NCBI RefSeq assembly: GCF_012034245.1
Contig: NZ_JAATEO010000007.1
Coordinates: 62,001-126,000, forward strand
DNA from: Micromonospora thermarum
GTDB lineage: Bacteria > Actinomycetota > Actinomycetes > Mycobacteriales > Micromonosporaceae
DNA length: 64,000 nt
Direction of reading: 5' to 3'
The notes under the pieces were generated by a model, which saw only the letters and a list, made by a program, of their open reading frames with translations, was not told the DNA's origin and did no database searches. Both the position numbers and the translations under genes were made by a program. Each line of letters opens with the position of its first letter. Within the stretch, counting starts at the first letter, position 1. Shown here in pieces: positions 16,350 through 25,224 of the stretch.

Positions 16350-18482
16350 CTACGACCCCACCGGAATCCGCTCGACCGGCGGGGCGGCGAGCGGCCGGAA
16401 CGCCGGCCGGGCCAGGGCGCTCGGCCACCAGGTGCGGGGGCCGAGGTCCAGCGCCAGTGCCGGGACGAGCAGGCTGCGGATGAGGAACGTGTCGAGCAGC
16501 ACCCCGACGCTGATGATGACGGCCGTCTGCACGGACGGCACCAGCGGCAGCACGCTCAGCGCGCCGAACGTGGCCGCCAGCACCACGCCCGCGCTGGTGA
16601 TGACCCCGCCGGTGACGGTCAGCGCGTGCGGCACGCCCTGCTGGTGTCCCAGCCGCGCCGTCTCCTCGCGGGCCCGGGTGGCGAGGAAGATGGTGTAGTC
16701 CACGCCGAGGGCGACGAGGAACAGGAACGTCTGCAACGGGATCCCGACGAACAGCTTCGGGTAGCCCATCGCGTCGAGGACCAGCCCGGCCGCGCCCATC
16801 GCGGCGACGTAGGACAGCACCACGCTCGCGAGCAGCAGCAGCGGCGCGACCAGCGCGCGCAGCAGCAGCACCAGGATGACGAAGACGACCGCCAGCACCA
16901 GCGGCACCACGATCCGGTTGTCGCGGCTGACCGTCCGCTCCTCGTCGATCAGGTACGCGGTGTCCCCGCCGACCAGGGCCTGCCCGTCCGGCACGCCGTG
17001 CACCGCGTCGCGCAGCCGCTCGACGGTGGCGAGCGCCGCGTCACTGTCCGGCGTGGCGGCCAGGACCGCGGCGACGCGTACCCATCGGCCGTCGGGGGAG
17101 GGTTCCGGCTCGCCCACCTCGGCCACCCCCGGCACGGTACGGGCGGCGGCCACCACCTGGTCGGCCGAGCCGGCGGCGGCCAGGATCTCGGCCGGCGCGA
17201 CGGTGCCGCCCGGGTAGTGCGCCTCGATCATCCGCTGGCCGGTGATCGAGCCGACCTCCCTGGTGAAGGTCTCGTCGCCGGGCAGGCCGATGCTCAGGTT
17301 GCCGATGCCGAAGCTCAGGGCGACCAGCGCCGCCGCCGTTCCCAGCCACACCGGGCGGGGCCGCCGCCCGACGAACCCGGCGATCCGCCGCCACACGCCG
17401 TGCTCGGCCGCCACGTCGAGCCCGACCGCGTCGGGCGAGTACCGCGGGACGAACGGCCAGAACAGCCACCGCCCGAAGATGACCAGCACGGCCGGCAGCA
17501 GCGTGGTCATGGCGAGGAACGCCGCGGCGATCCCGACCGCGCCGACCGGCCCGAGGCCCCGGGTGGACGGCAGGTCCGCGGCGAGCAGGCACAGCAGGCC
17601 GATTGCGACGGTCGCGGCCGAGGCGCCAATCGCGCCGTACGACCGCCGGAGCGCGACGGCCATCGCCGCGTGCCGGTCGGCGTGCCGCCGCAGCTCCTCG
17701 CGGTAGCGGGCGATGAGCAGCAGGGCGTAGTCCACGCCGACCCCGAAGACGAGGACGGTCAGGATGCTCTGGCTCTGGAAGTCCACGGCCAGCCCGGCGT
17801 GCTTGGCCAGCAGGTACACCACCGCGCTGGCGAGCTGGTTGGCCAGCGCGACCGTGATGAGCGGGATCAACCACAGGACCGGGCTGCGGTACGTGATGAG
17901 CAGCAGCAGCGCGACGGTGGCCGCGGTCGCCAGCAGCAGCGCGCTGTCCATGCCGGCGAACGCGTCGAAGACGTCGTCCTCGGCGGCGGCCGGACCGGTC
18001 AACGCGGTCTTCAGCCCGGCCGGCGGGTTCTCCAGGTGATCCTTGATGTCCGCGACCGCTTCGGCCCGCTGGTCGGCGTCGCCGCCGACGGGAAAGGAGA
18101 GCAGCAGCGCCTGCCCGTCCTCGCTCGGGACCGGCGGGGACACCTGGCCGCCGTCGGCGTACCGGGAAAAGGCCCTGCGGTCGGCCTCGGCCCTGGCGCG
18201 GTCGGCGTCGGTGAGCCCGCTCTCCCGGACGTAGACGGCGACGGCCAGGGGCTTCTGCGAGTCCGGGAACGCCTCCTCCGCCCGGTGCACCGCCCGGCTG
18301 GCCTCGGCGGTGGCGGGCAGCGCGCCGAGGGCGTCGTTGTCCTGCACCTCGGTCAGCTTGATGGCGAGGGGCCCGGCCGCCGCAATCAGGACGAGCCAGA
18401 AGACGAGCATCGCGTACTTGCCGCGGCGGCCGGACGGTATGCCGGCCAGTCCTTTCCGCGCGGTTTCCGTGGTCGTGGTCAT
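16350..18482 (-). CDS. MMPL/RND family exporter
   Basis: 710 residues with the MMPL duplication: one N-terminal helix, a soluble loop of about 130 residues, five helices (with GVGVDYALLLIARYREELR), then a second helix-loop-five-helix unit (with ALGVDYTIFLATRAREE). The Asp/Tyr pairs in both GxDY motifs are the proton-relay residues of the family. It exports lipids or hydrophobic drugs by proton motive force; the substrate is unknown. It is divergent from the two-component system at 18584 across 101 bases, an arrangement often found for exporters controlled by the adjacent sensor. Confidence 0.92.
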   Translation of the reverse strand: MTTTTETARKGLAGIPSGRRGKYAMLVFWLVLIAAAGPLAIKLTEVQDNDALGALPATAEASRAVHRAEEAFPDSQKPLAVAVYVRESGLTDADRARAEADRRAFSRYADGGQVSPPVPSEDGQALLLSFPVGGDADQRAEAVADIKDHLENPPAGLKTALTGPAAAEDDVFDAFAGMDSALLLATAATVALLLLITYRSPVLWLIPLITVALANQLASAVVYLLAKHAGLAVDFQSQSILTVLVFGVGVDYALLLIARYREELRRHADRHAAMAVALRRSYGAIGASAATVAIGLLCLLAADLPSTRGLGPVGAVGIAAAFLAMTTLLPAVLVIFGRWLFWPFVPRYSPDAVGLDVAAEHGVWRRIAGFVGRRPRPVWLGTAAALVALSFGIGNLSIGLPGDETFTREVGSITGQRMIEAHYPGGTVAPAEILAAAGSADQVVAAARTVPGVAEVGEPEPSPDGRWVRVAAVLAATPDSDAALATVERLRDAVHGVPDGQALVGGDTAYLIDEERTVSRDNRIVVPLVLAVVFVILVLLLRALVAPLLLLASVVLSYVAAMGAAGLVLDAMGYPKLFVGIPLQTFLFLVALGVDYTIFLATRAREETARLGHQQGVPHALTVTGGVITSAGVVLAATFGALSVLPLVPSVQTAVIISVGVLLDTFLIRSLLVPALALDLGPRTWWPSALARPAFRPLAAPPVERIPVGS

Positions 18483-18583
18483 GCCTTCGATCCTTCGAGC
18501 GGCGCGGGTCGAAGACAGGAGTGCCAGGTCCCGAACGGGGGTGGTGGTAGCACCACCGAAATCCGTGGCACCGGGGGCGGAGA

Positions 18584-19897
18584 ATGAGCGCCGTGGACAG
18601 CTCCGTACGTGCCGTGGTGTGGCAGTTGGTGCGGCCCGGCGCGGTCGCCGCCGTGCAGGGCCTGGCCGTGGCGCTGCTGAGCCTGACCACCAACGTGGCG
18701 CTGTTCGTGCTGTCGGTGGTGTCGCTCGCGCTCATCCCCGCGTTCGGCATCGGGTTCGCGCTCTTCCCGGCGGTGACCGTGCTGGTGCGCCTGTCGGTGG
18801 GGCTGCAACGCCGGCTGAGCCGCTGGAGCCGTGCGCCGATCGCGTCGCCGTACCAACCGGTCCCGGCCGGCGCGTCGCTCGGGACCTGGAAGCGGTTCCG
18901 CTGGGTGGTCTCGGACGCGGCCACGTGGCGGGACTTCGCCTGGCTGATCCCTGGCGCGATCACCGGCGGGGCGTGCCTGCTGGCGTTCGTGCTGCCGTTC
19001 TACGGCCTCGAAGGCGTCCTGCTCGTGCCGATACTGCTGTACGCCATCACCGACTGGTACGGCTACGGCGTCTTCTGGCCGATGGACAACTACCTGGAGG
19101 CGTGGCTGTCCATGCCGCAGGGCTGGCTGATTTTCGGCGGCGGGCTGGCCGTCCCACCGTGGCTGGTGTGGCTGCACTTCCGCTTCGCCGGCTTCTTCCT
19201 CGCACCCACCCAGGCGCAGGAGCTGGCGCTGCGCGTACGGCACCTCGCCGCCACCCGCGCCGACACCATCGACAGCCAGGCCGCCGAGCTGCGCCGCATC
19301 GAACGCGACCTGCACGACGGCGCGCAGGCACGGCTGGTCGCGCTGCGGATGAGCATCGGCCTGGCCGAGGAACTCCTGGCCGACGACCCGGCCAGGGCGG
19401 CGCGGCTGCTCAGCGAGGCGCAGGAGGCCAGCGGCCGGGCGCTGGTCGAGCTGCGCGATCTCGTACGCGGGATCTACCCGCCGGTGCTCGCCGAGCGCGG
19501 CCTGGACGGCGCGGTGCAGGCCCTCGCCCTCACCGTCACGCCGCCCGTCGACGTCGACGTGGACCTGCCCGGCAGCCCGCCGGCGGCGGTCGAGTCCGCG
19601 GCGTACTTCGCGGTGGCCGAGTTGTTGACGAACGTCGCCAAGCACAGTGGAGCTGGTCGGGCTTGGGTCTCTCTTGTTCATCGGGACGCGGTGCTGCGAG
19701 TCGTTGTCGGTGACGACGGGCGCGGCGGCGCCTCTTTCGATGTCGACAGCGGCCTGGCGGGTGTGCGACGCCGGCTGGCAGCCTTCGATGGCACGATGAC
19801 CGTCACGAGTCCGCCCGGCGGACCGACCGTCGTGACCATGGAGCTGCCGTGCGCGTTGTCATCGCGGAGGATCTCGCCCTCCTCCGGGACGGGCTGA
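18584..19897 (+). CDS. Sensor histidine kinase (HisKA_3 / NarL partner type)
   Basis: 437 residues. The N-terminal 215 residues contain a conserved actinobacterial membrane sensor with about four helices (two near 15-65, two near 120-160, plus a short one at 180-200). The dimerisation helix carries H244 in IERDLHDGAQARL, the phosphorylated His of HisKA_3 kinases. The HATPase domain follows with N-box ELLTNVAKHS and G-box DDGRGGA/GLAGVRRRL. Its last 49 bases overlap the response-regulator gene, so the two are co-translated. ATG 18584 follows GGGGGCGGAG. Confidence 0.93.
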   Translation: MSAVDSSVRAVVWQLVRPGAVAAVQGLAVALLSLTTNVALFVLSVVSLALIPAFGIGFALFPAVTVLVRLSVGLQRRLSRWSRAPIASPYQPVPAGASLGTWKRFRWVVSDAATWRDFAWLIPGAITGGACLLAFVLPFYGLEGVLLVPILLYAITDWYGYGVFWPMDNYLEAWLSMPQGWLIFGGGLAVPPWLVWLHFRFAGFFLAPTQAQELALRVRHLAATRADTIDSQAAELRRIERDLHDGAQARLVALRMSIGLAEELLADDPARAARLLSEAQEASGRALVELRDLVRGIYPPVLAERGLDGAVQALALTVTPPVDVDVDLPGSPPAAVESAAYFAVAELLTNVAKHSGAGRAWVSLVHRDAVLRVVVGDDGRGGASFDVDSGLAGVRRRLAAFDGTMTVTSPPGGPTVVTMELPCALSSRRISPSSGTG

Positions 19898-20493
19898 CGC
19901 GCATCCTCGACGCGTACGGCTTCCAGGTCGTCGAGGCGGTCGCCGACGGGCCGTCGGTGCTGCCGGCGCTCACCCGGCACCGACCCGACGTCGCCGTGCT
20001 CGACGTACGCTTGCCGCCCACCTTCACCGACGAGGGACTGCAGGCGGCGCTCGCCGCCCGGGTGGAGATGCCGGGGCTGCCGATCCTCGTGCTGTCGCAG
20101 CACGTCGAGCAGCTGTACGCGCGGGAGCTGCTCGCCGATCGGCGTGGGGGAGTCGGCTACCTGCTCAAGGACCGGGTGTCGAACGTGGGGCAGTTCATCG
20201 ACGCCGTGCGCCGAGTCGCGGACGGCGGGATGGTGATGGACCCCGAGGTGGTGTCCCAGCTGCTGGCCCGGAACGCGGGCGCTGACCGGTTGGGGGAGCT
20301 GACCGCTCGGGAGCGGGAGGTGCTGGGGCAGATGGCGGAGGGGCGGTCGAACGCGGCGATCGCCGGGCGGCTGTTCGTGACCGAGAAGGCGGTCAGCAAG
20401 CACATCAACAACATCTTCAGCAAGTTGGGCATGCCGCCGTCGGACGACGACAACCGACGGGTGCTGGCGGTGCTCGCATACCTGAACGGCTGA
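19849..20493 (+). CDS. NarL/LuxR-type response regulator
   Basis: 214 residues. The receiver domain has acidic E7/D8, phosphoacceptor D52 (VAVLDVRLPP) and the conserved Lys in GYLLKDRV. The C-terminal LuxR helix-turn-helix is complete (LTAREREVLGQMAEGRSN and VTEKAVSKHINNIFSKLG). It starts at GTG 19849 inside the kinase gene. Likely targets are itself and the divergent MMPL exporter. Confidence 0.94.
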   Translation: MRVVIAEDLALLRDGLTRILDAYGFQVVEAVADGPSVLPALTRHRPDVAVLDVRLPPTFTDEGLQAALAARVEMPGLPILVLSQHVEQLYARELLADRRGGVGYLLKDRVSNVGQFIDAVRRVADGGMVMDPEVVSQLLARNAGADRLGELTAREREVLGQMAEGRSNAAIAGRLFVTEKAVSKHINNIFSKLGMPPSDDDNRRVLAVLAYLNG

Positions 20494-20513
20494 TTCGCCG
20501 ACCAACAGGGTGT

Positions 20514-20548
20514 ATAAGTATTATCTATGGAGGTTAGGTAATGCTTAT
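20514..20548. promoter_or_regulatory. Inverted repeat spanning RBS and start of the AbiEi-like gene
   Basis: ATAAGTATTA (20514-20523) and TAATGCTTAT (20539-20548) are complementary at 9 of 10 positions. They flank the ribosome-binding site GGAGG (20529-20533) and include the ATG at 20541. The segment is strikingly AT-rich for this genome and contains the -10-like TATAAG. This is the expected position of an autorepression operator. Confidence 0.65.
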
Positions 20549-21551
20549 ATCGACGTCTGCGTGGCGCGTGCTGACGGACGCTGGCGTCGCGCTCATCCCA
20601 CGTGGCGCCGACCGCGTCGAGCTGAGCTACGCCGACGCCCGCGTCACCTTGACTGTTGTCGCGTCTCCAACCCCGCTGAGCCCCCGTGACATCGCTGCTC
20701 TGGTCAGCCGCCATCCGGAACCTTGTTTGATCATCGTTCCGGCGGCTACGCCCGCCGTTCAAGAGGCGGTCGAGGCGGCGGGCTGGTCGTGGCTAGCCGA
20801 AAGCGGGCAGGCGATCACGGGTGTGCTGCGCATCGGCGGGGAACGAATTGCACTTCAGCCTCAGGCAGAAGCGGCTAAGCGATCCGCCAAGCGGGGCCCG
20901 GTGCCGTGGGGAACCTTCACCCTGGTTCGTCGGATGGTGCAGCGCCCGTACACCACCCAGCAGGAACTGGCCGCCCTCGTCGGCGTCTCCCAGCCGCGGG
21001 TGTCCCAGGCCTTGCGCACGCTTGCCGATCAAGACGTCGTGCAGCGCACGTCGAGCGGGTGGACGGTCCGGAAACTGGATGAGGCGATCCGGTGGTGGCT
21101 GGAGAACTACCCGGGACCGGGAGGCATCAGCACGTACTGGTACGGCTTGGCGTCAGCGGTCGAGCAGGCCCGGACGGTCGTCGAGATGGTCGCGGCAGGC
21201 GACTCGCATGGCGTCGCGGTCTCCGGAGATGTCGCGGCCGACATCATCGCTCCCTGGCGTGCCCCGACCCGCGCCATCCTGTATGCCACCACCGGCGTGA
21301 ACCTGGCCGATACGGGCTTCATCCCCTCAGGCGTGGAGGAGGCAACGCTCGAATTCACCGTGCCGAGAGACCCGGGCCTGTGGCAGCCGTCCGGTATGGC
21401 GGTACCCGCCACGCCCAATCTTCCCCTTGCCGACCCGCTCCAGATCCTCTGGGATGTGCGGCGTTCGCCGGGCTCCGACAGCGAGGAGGCGGCGCAGCGG
21501 GTGTGGGACGTGCTGCGCCGCGATCACCGTGATCGGGGGTACGCGGCATGA
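20541..21551 (+). CDS. AbiEi-like winged-helix protein (predicted antitoxin/autoregulator)
   Basis: 336 residues. An N-terminal alpha/beta region of about 100 residues is followed by a winged helix near 120-175 (TTQQELAALVGVSQPRVSQALRTLADQDVVQR), and then about 160 residues with hydrophobic strands (AVSGDVAADIIAPWRAPTRA, ILYATTGVNLAD) resembling the C-terminal half of AbiEi-type antitoxins. Its stop overlaps the start of the nucleotidyltransferase-like gene (ATGA at 21548). The inverted repeat over its start fits autoregulation. The family assignment is inferred from layout and partner; a plain MarR-type regulator is the alternative. Confidence 0.6.
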   Translation: MLISTSAWRVLTDAGVALIPRGADRVELSYADARVTLTVVASPTPLSPRDIAALVSRHPEPCLIIVPAATPAVQEAVEAAGWSWLAESGQAITGVLRIGGERIALQPQAEAAKRSAKRGPVPWGTFTLVRRMVQRPYTTQQELAALVGVSQPRVSQALRTLADQDVVQRTSSGWTVRKLDEAIRWWLENYPGPGGISTYWYGLASAVEQARTVVEMVAAGDSHGVAVSGDVAADIIAPWRAPTRAILYATTGVNLADTGFIPSGVEEATLEFTVPRDPGLWQPSGMAVPATPNLPLADPLQILWDVRRSPGSDSEEAAQRVWDVLRRDHRDRGYAA

Positions 21552-22366
21552 CCGGTCCGACGCCAGCGAGTCCGGCCCCGGCCGAGCCCCGACCTGTCTC
21601 GCTCGTCTCCACCAGCCGGGCCGCAGACGCCGGATTTCTGACGCTTGCCGATCTGGCGCAGATCACCACCACTCTGGACCTGGACTACCGGATCGTCGGT
21701 GGGCACATGGTCACCCTGCTCGTGGCGCTGCACGGGGTCTCCGCGCAGGTGCCACTGCGGGAGACCGCTGATGCCGACTTCGCCGCGTTGCCCACCGTCA
21801 TCGCGGACCCTCGTCTGCCAGCCGCCCTCATCGAGCGCGGCTACCGGTCTCGGGAGGCAGCCAACCGATTCACGCGCGACACCGACGATCGGTACGGGCA
21901 GCTGAGCCTGGTGATCGACATCCTCGCGCCGTCGTACCGGGGCGGGCTGGTGCCCAACCAGAGGCACGGCGATCTGGTGGTCGACGAGGTGCCCGGCCTC
22001 GTACTCGCCCTGCACCGGCCTGCCGAGCTGCTGGACGTCCGCGTACAGCTCACCAACGGCGAGGAGCTCAGTCTGCGCCTCGCGCTCCCGGACGTAACGT
22101 CCGCGCTCTGCCTGAAGGCGCTCGCCTACCGCGGACGGTTTGCTCCGAAGGACGCGGTCGACCTGTGGCGGCTCATCCACGCGGCTTACGCCGCCGGGCT
22201 GCGAGTCGCTGACTGGCCGGTCAGCGTCACCGGACGCCAGGCCGCGGAGGTACTGCACCGCTTCTTCGGCGCACCCGCCGTGGCAGGGCTCAAGCAGATG
22301 TCCTCCAGCGCTGCGGACCGGACTCGGATGCAGGCCCTGGTCCGGCAGCTGGTGCCGGTCGGGTAG
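21548..22366 (+). CDS. AbiEii-like nucleotidyltransferase (predicted toxin)
   Basis: 272 residues. Landmarks of the AbiEii/MNT-like fold are visible: IVGGHMV (49-55), RETADADFAAL (71-81, the T.D.D metal-site pattern), and ALCLKALAYRGRFAPKDAVDLWRL with K190, K201 and D202, matching the AbiEii motif K...R...KD..DL. Known AbiEii toxins transfer NTPs or CMP to RNA. It is translationally coupled to the preceding gene. Whether it is an active toxin, an immunity component or a small-molecule transferase cannot be read from the sequence. Confidence 0.62.
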   Translation: MTGPTPASPAPAEPRPVSLVSTSRAADAGFLTLADLAQITTTLDLDYRIVGGHMVTLLVALHGVSAQVPLRETADADFAALPTVIADPRLPAALIERGYRSREAANRFTRDTDDRYGQLSLVIDILAPSYRGGLVPNQRHGDLVVDEVPGLVLALHRPAELLDVRVQLTNGEELSLRLALPDVTSALCLKALAYRGRFAPKDAVDLWRLIHAAYAAGLRVADWPVSVTGRQAAEVLHRFFGAPAVAGLKQMSSSAADRTRMQALVRQLVPVG

Positions 22367-22468
22367 CTGCTGGGGTTGTCGAGCTCGCGAAGGGGCGGTT
22401 GAGCTGCTTGTCGACAAGTCCCTTGCGGCGGTGGTTGGATCGGGAACGCCCGCAGCGCAGGAGGACCA

Positions 22469-23659
22469 GTGTCTGTTCGCTTCGACGGCCCGGCCGCACC
22501 GTTGGACGCGGACGACCTGCTCGCGGCGTCGCTGCCGTTCGGCTCGTCCCGCACGTTGCCGGCCCGCGCGTACACCTCGCCGGAGGTGCTGGCGTGGGAA
22601 CGCCGGCACCTCTTCGGCGGCGGCTGGGTCTGCGTCGGCCGGCGGTCGGAGCTGGGCGGGGCAGCCAACCAGCGGGCGGTCACGGTGGGCGACACGGGGC
22701 TGCTGTTGACCTTCGACGGCGCGACGGTGCGGGCGCTGGCGAACGTGTGCCGGCACCGCGGCCATGAACTGCTTGCCGCGGGCGAGACGGCGAACCGGGC
22801 GGCGATCGTGTGCCCGTACCACGGTTGGGCGTACCGGCTGGACGGCACGCTCGCCGCGGCGGCCGCCATGAGCGGCGTCGCGGCCTTTGATCCCGCGGAT
22901 CACGGCCTGATCGAGCTGCCGGTGGCGCAGTGGCAGGGCTGGGTGTTCGTCAACGCGGCGGGCGGGGCTCGGCCGTTCGCGGAGTACGTCGGCGCCCTCG
23001 ACGGGCTGATCGCGCCGTACCAGCCTGAGGGCCTGCGCCTCGGCGATCGCCATGAGTACGACGTCGCGGCGAACTGGAAAGTGATCGTGGAGAACTACCA
23101 CGAGTGTTACCACTGCCCGCGGATCCATCCGGAGCTCTGCCGGGTCTCGCCGCCGGCATCGGGTGACAACTGGGATCTGCCGGGCGCCTGGATCGGCGGC
23201 TCGATGGACCTGCGGGAGCACGCCGAGACCATGTCGCTGGACGGCCGGTCGCGCGGGCGGTTCATCGACGGGGCTCCCCGCGGCACGGTCCGGTACGTCG
23301 GCCTCTTCCCGAACCTGCTGATCTCGGCGCACCCCGACTACGTCATGACGCACCGGATCGAGCCGCTCGCACCCGACCGGACGCGGGTCGAGTGCAGCTG
23401 GTACGTGCCGGAGGACGCGACCGAGGTGGCGTACGCGGTGACGTTCTGGGACATCACCAACCGCCAGGACTGGGCGGCGTGCGAGTCGGTCCAGCGCGGG
23501 CTCTCCTCTCCCCACTTCCGGCCGGGACCGTTGGCGTCGAACGAGGACGCGGTCCATCAGTGGATGAGCTTCGTCGCCCGGGCGTACCTGGATCCCGTCG
23601 CCACCTTCACCGCCGCCTGCCGCCCTGACGAGAAGCGCGACGGTGTGCCGGTGACCTGA
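22469..23659 (+). CDS. Rieske non-heme iron oxygenase, alpha subunit
   Basis: 396 residues. The Rieske [2Fe-2S] site is intact: C94-x-H96 (CRHRGHEL) and C115-x2-H118 (CPYHGWAY). The mononuclear iron site follows in ENYHECYHCPRIHPEL with H215 and H220 as ligands. Such subunits hydroxylate aromatics or demethylate quaternary amines and need a separate reductase. None is encoded nearby, so electrons must come from elsewhere. GAGGA precedes GTG 22469. It is monocistronic. Confidence 0.92.
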   Translation: MSVRFDGPAAPLDADDLLAASLPFGSSRTLPARAYTSPEVLAWERRHLFGGGWVCVGRRSELGGAANQRAVTVGDTGLLLTFDGATVRALANVCRHRGHELLAAGETANRAAIVCPYHGWAYRLDGTLAAAAAMSGVAAFDPADHGLIELPVAQWQGWVFVNAAGGARPFAEYVGALDGLIAPYQPEGLRLGDRHEYDVAANWKVIVENYHECYHCPRIHPELCRVSPPASGDNWDLPGAWIGGSMDLREHAETMSLDGRSRGRFIDGAPRGTVRYVGLFPNLLISAHPDYVMTHRIEPLAPDRTRVECSWYVPEDATEVAYAVTFWDITNRQDWAACESVQRGLSSPHFRPGPLASNEDAVHQWMSFVARAYLDPVATFTAACRPDEKRDGVPVT

Positions 23660-23744
23660 CGGCACGTCCGGACACTTCGCCTGGACGGGCAGCAATGGGG
23701 CCGGTTTCCGGTCGCCGCGTTTCCCCAGCGGAACGTGAGCGGTT

Positions 23745-25067
23745 GTGCCGGATGTGAGGGGGGAGTCACCCGCAGCTCTGGCAACCAGGGACGTGAGGCG
23801 TCCGGACTGGCGGGCCCGGTGGGCGGAGCGGGAGAACGAGCGACGGCGACGCGCGCACGACGCCGACGCCGAGAGCTGGCGCCGGCGGGCCGACGAGCTG
23901 GCCCGGCTGCGCGCCGAGGTCGACTGCTTCCACGGCTACCACGAACCCGGCCTACCGGTCGACCTCGAGGACGACGAGGTCGTCTTCCGCGTACTCCCGG
24001 CGGCGGAGCTGGTCGAGGCCACCGCCCGGCACCTCGCCGGGCTGCCCGCGCCGGGGCTCGCCGTCACGCCGCTCCCCGCCGACGCGCCCGGCCGCGCGCT
24101 GCCGCGCGGCCTGCGAGTCACCGACGCGGGCCTGGCCGTCGTCACGGACCGCCGCGTGGCCTTCGCCGGTCCGCGCGGCCAGCGCCATTGGTGGTACGCC
24201 GACCTCACCGGACCCGCGCACCACGCGCAGGCCCCGGTCACCCTGCTGCACACCATCCACGGCGGGAAGCTCGCCGGGCTGCGGGTGCCACCGGAATCCG
24301 CCCTGAACTTCCGGTTCTATCTGACCCTCGCGTTCGCCGACGTCCTTGGCGACCGCGACGTGGTGGCCGCGTACCTCGACGAGCAGATCACCGCCCACGA
24401 GCAGGCGCGGCCGGCGGTGCCCGACCCGGCCGACGCCGACGTGGCCCCGCAGATCGCGCTGCTGCACGACCGGCGGATCGCCGTCGGGGCGGCGGCCGTC
24501 GCGATGCTCGTCACGGCGACGACGGTGGGCATCGTGGGGCACGGTAGGCCGGCCTCGGAACTCAACGGGCAGGCGTCGGCGATCGGCGCGGTCAGCACGG
24601 TCGCCCCGACCGCCAGCGGCGCAGCCGCCACGACGAGCGCTGGACCGGGCGGGGAAGTCACGCCGCCACCGTCCCGGGAGGCCGCCGCGGGAGGCTCGAC
24701 AGTAGTTGCGGGGGCGACGGGCGGTGTCGTGGCCCCGGTACGGCCGTCGCCCACCCCGACCGTCTCCGGTGACCCTCAGCCGCAGCCGACGTCCAGCGGT
24801 CCCCAGACGAGCCCTTCGCCGTCGGCCGCACCGACCGAGATCGACCGCTGCGGGGCGCCGCCGAACCCGTACGGCTACAACTACTGCGGCGGCGCGCTCA
24901 TCCACCAACCGGCCGCCGACGTGTGCAGCTACTTCCCCTGTATGGCCGACTTCCTGAGCGGCAGCGGCCACCTGGTGACGTGCCGAGACGGCCTGATCGG
25001 CCTGGTGGGCGGACAGCCCGACGAGTGCGCCGACCATCGCGGTATCAGGAGGACGGTGTACGCGTAG
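23745..25067 (+). CDS. Membrane-anchored protein with six-cysteine C-terminal module
   Basis: 440 residues. A charged N-terminal helix (DWRARWAERENERRRRAHDADAESW, about 20-45, given here only by position and start) precedes a PH-like region near 100-190. One membrane helix lies near 242-262 (IAVGAAAVAMLVTATTVGIV), then about 110 residues of Ser/Thr/Pro-rich linker. The C-terminal module of about 75 residues has six Cys (RCGAPPNPYGYNYCGG, ADVC, FPC, TC, EC). The same module ends the partial gene at 2-544. Intracellular head and external disulfide module are inferred. The start may be GTG 23745 or an internal GTG. Confidence 0.72.
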   Translation: MPDVRGESPAALATRDVRRPDWRARWAERENERRRRAHDADAESWRRRADELARLRAEVDCFHGYHEPGLPVDLEDDEVVFRVLPAAELVEATARHLAGLPAPGLAVTPLPADAPGRALPRGLRVTDAGLAVVTDRRVAFAGPRGQRHWWYADLTGPAHHAQAPVTLLHTIHGGKLAGLRVPPESALNFRFYLTLAFADVLGDRDVVAAYLDEQITAHEQARPAVPDPADADVAPQIALLHDRRIAVGAAAVAMLVTATTVGIVGHGRPASELNGQASAIGAVSTVAPTASGAAATTSAGPGGEVTPPPSREAAAGGSTVVAGATGGVVAPVRPSPTPTVSGDPQPQPTSSGPQTSPSPSAAPTEIDRCGAPPNPYGYNYCGGALIHQPAADVCSYFPCMADFLSGSGHLVTCRDGLIGLVGGQPDECADHRGIRRTVYA

Positions 25068-25224
25068 CGCCGGGTGCGCATCCTCGACGCGTTGCCGCGA
25101 GCGTCCGAAATGGATTGCGTGCCGCCGGTAGGCTGCACACCGGGTAGCGACGGCTGCCCGGCAGGGTGACGAGCCGGCGGCCGGGGGCCCAGACGTCGGT
25201 TGTGCCGAACAGACGGGGGATTCC

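Noticed and set aside
16083..18587. Forward open frame of 834 codons
   Set aside because: Antisense to the MMPL gene, with repetitive Gln/Arg/His noise and no family likeness.
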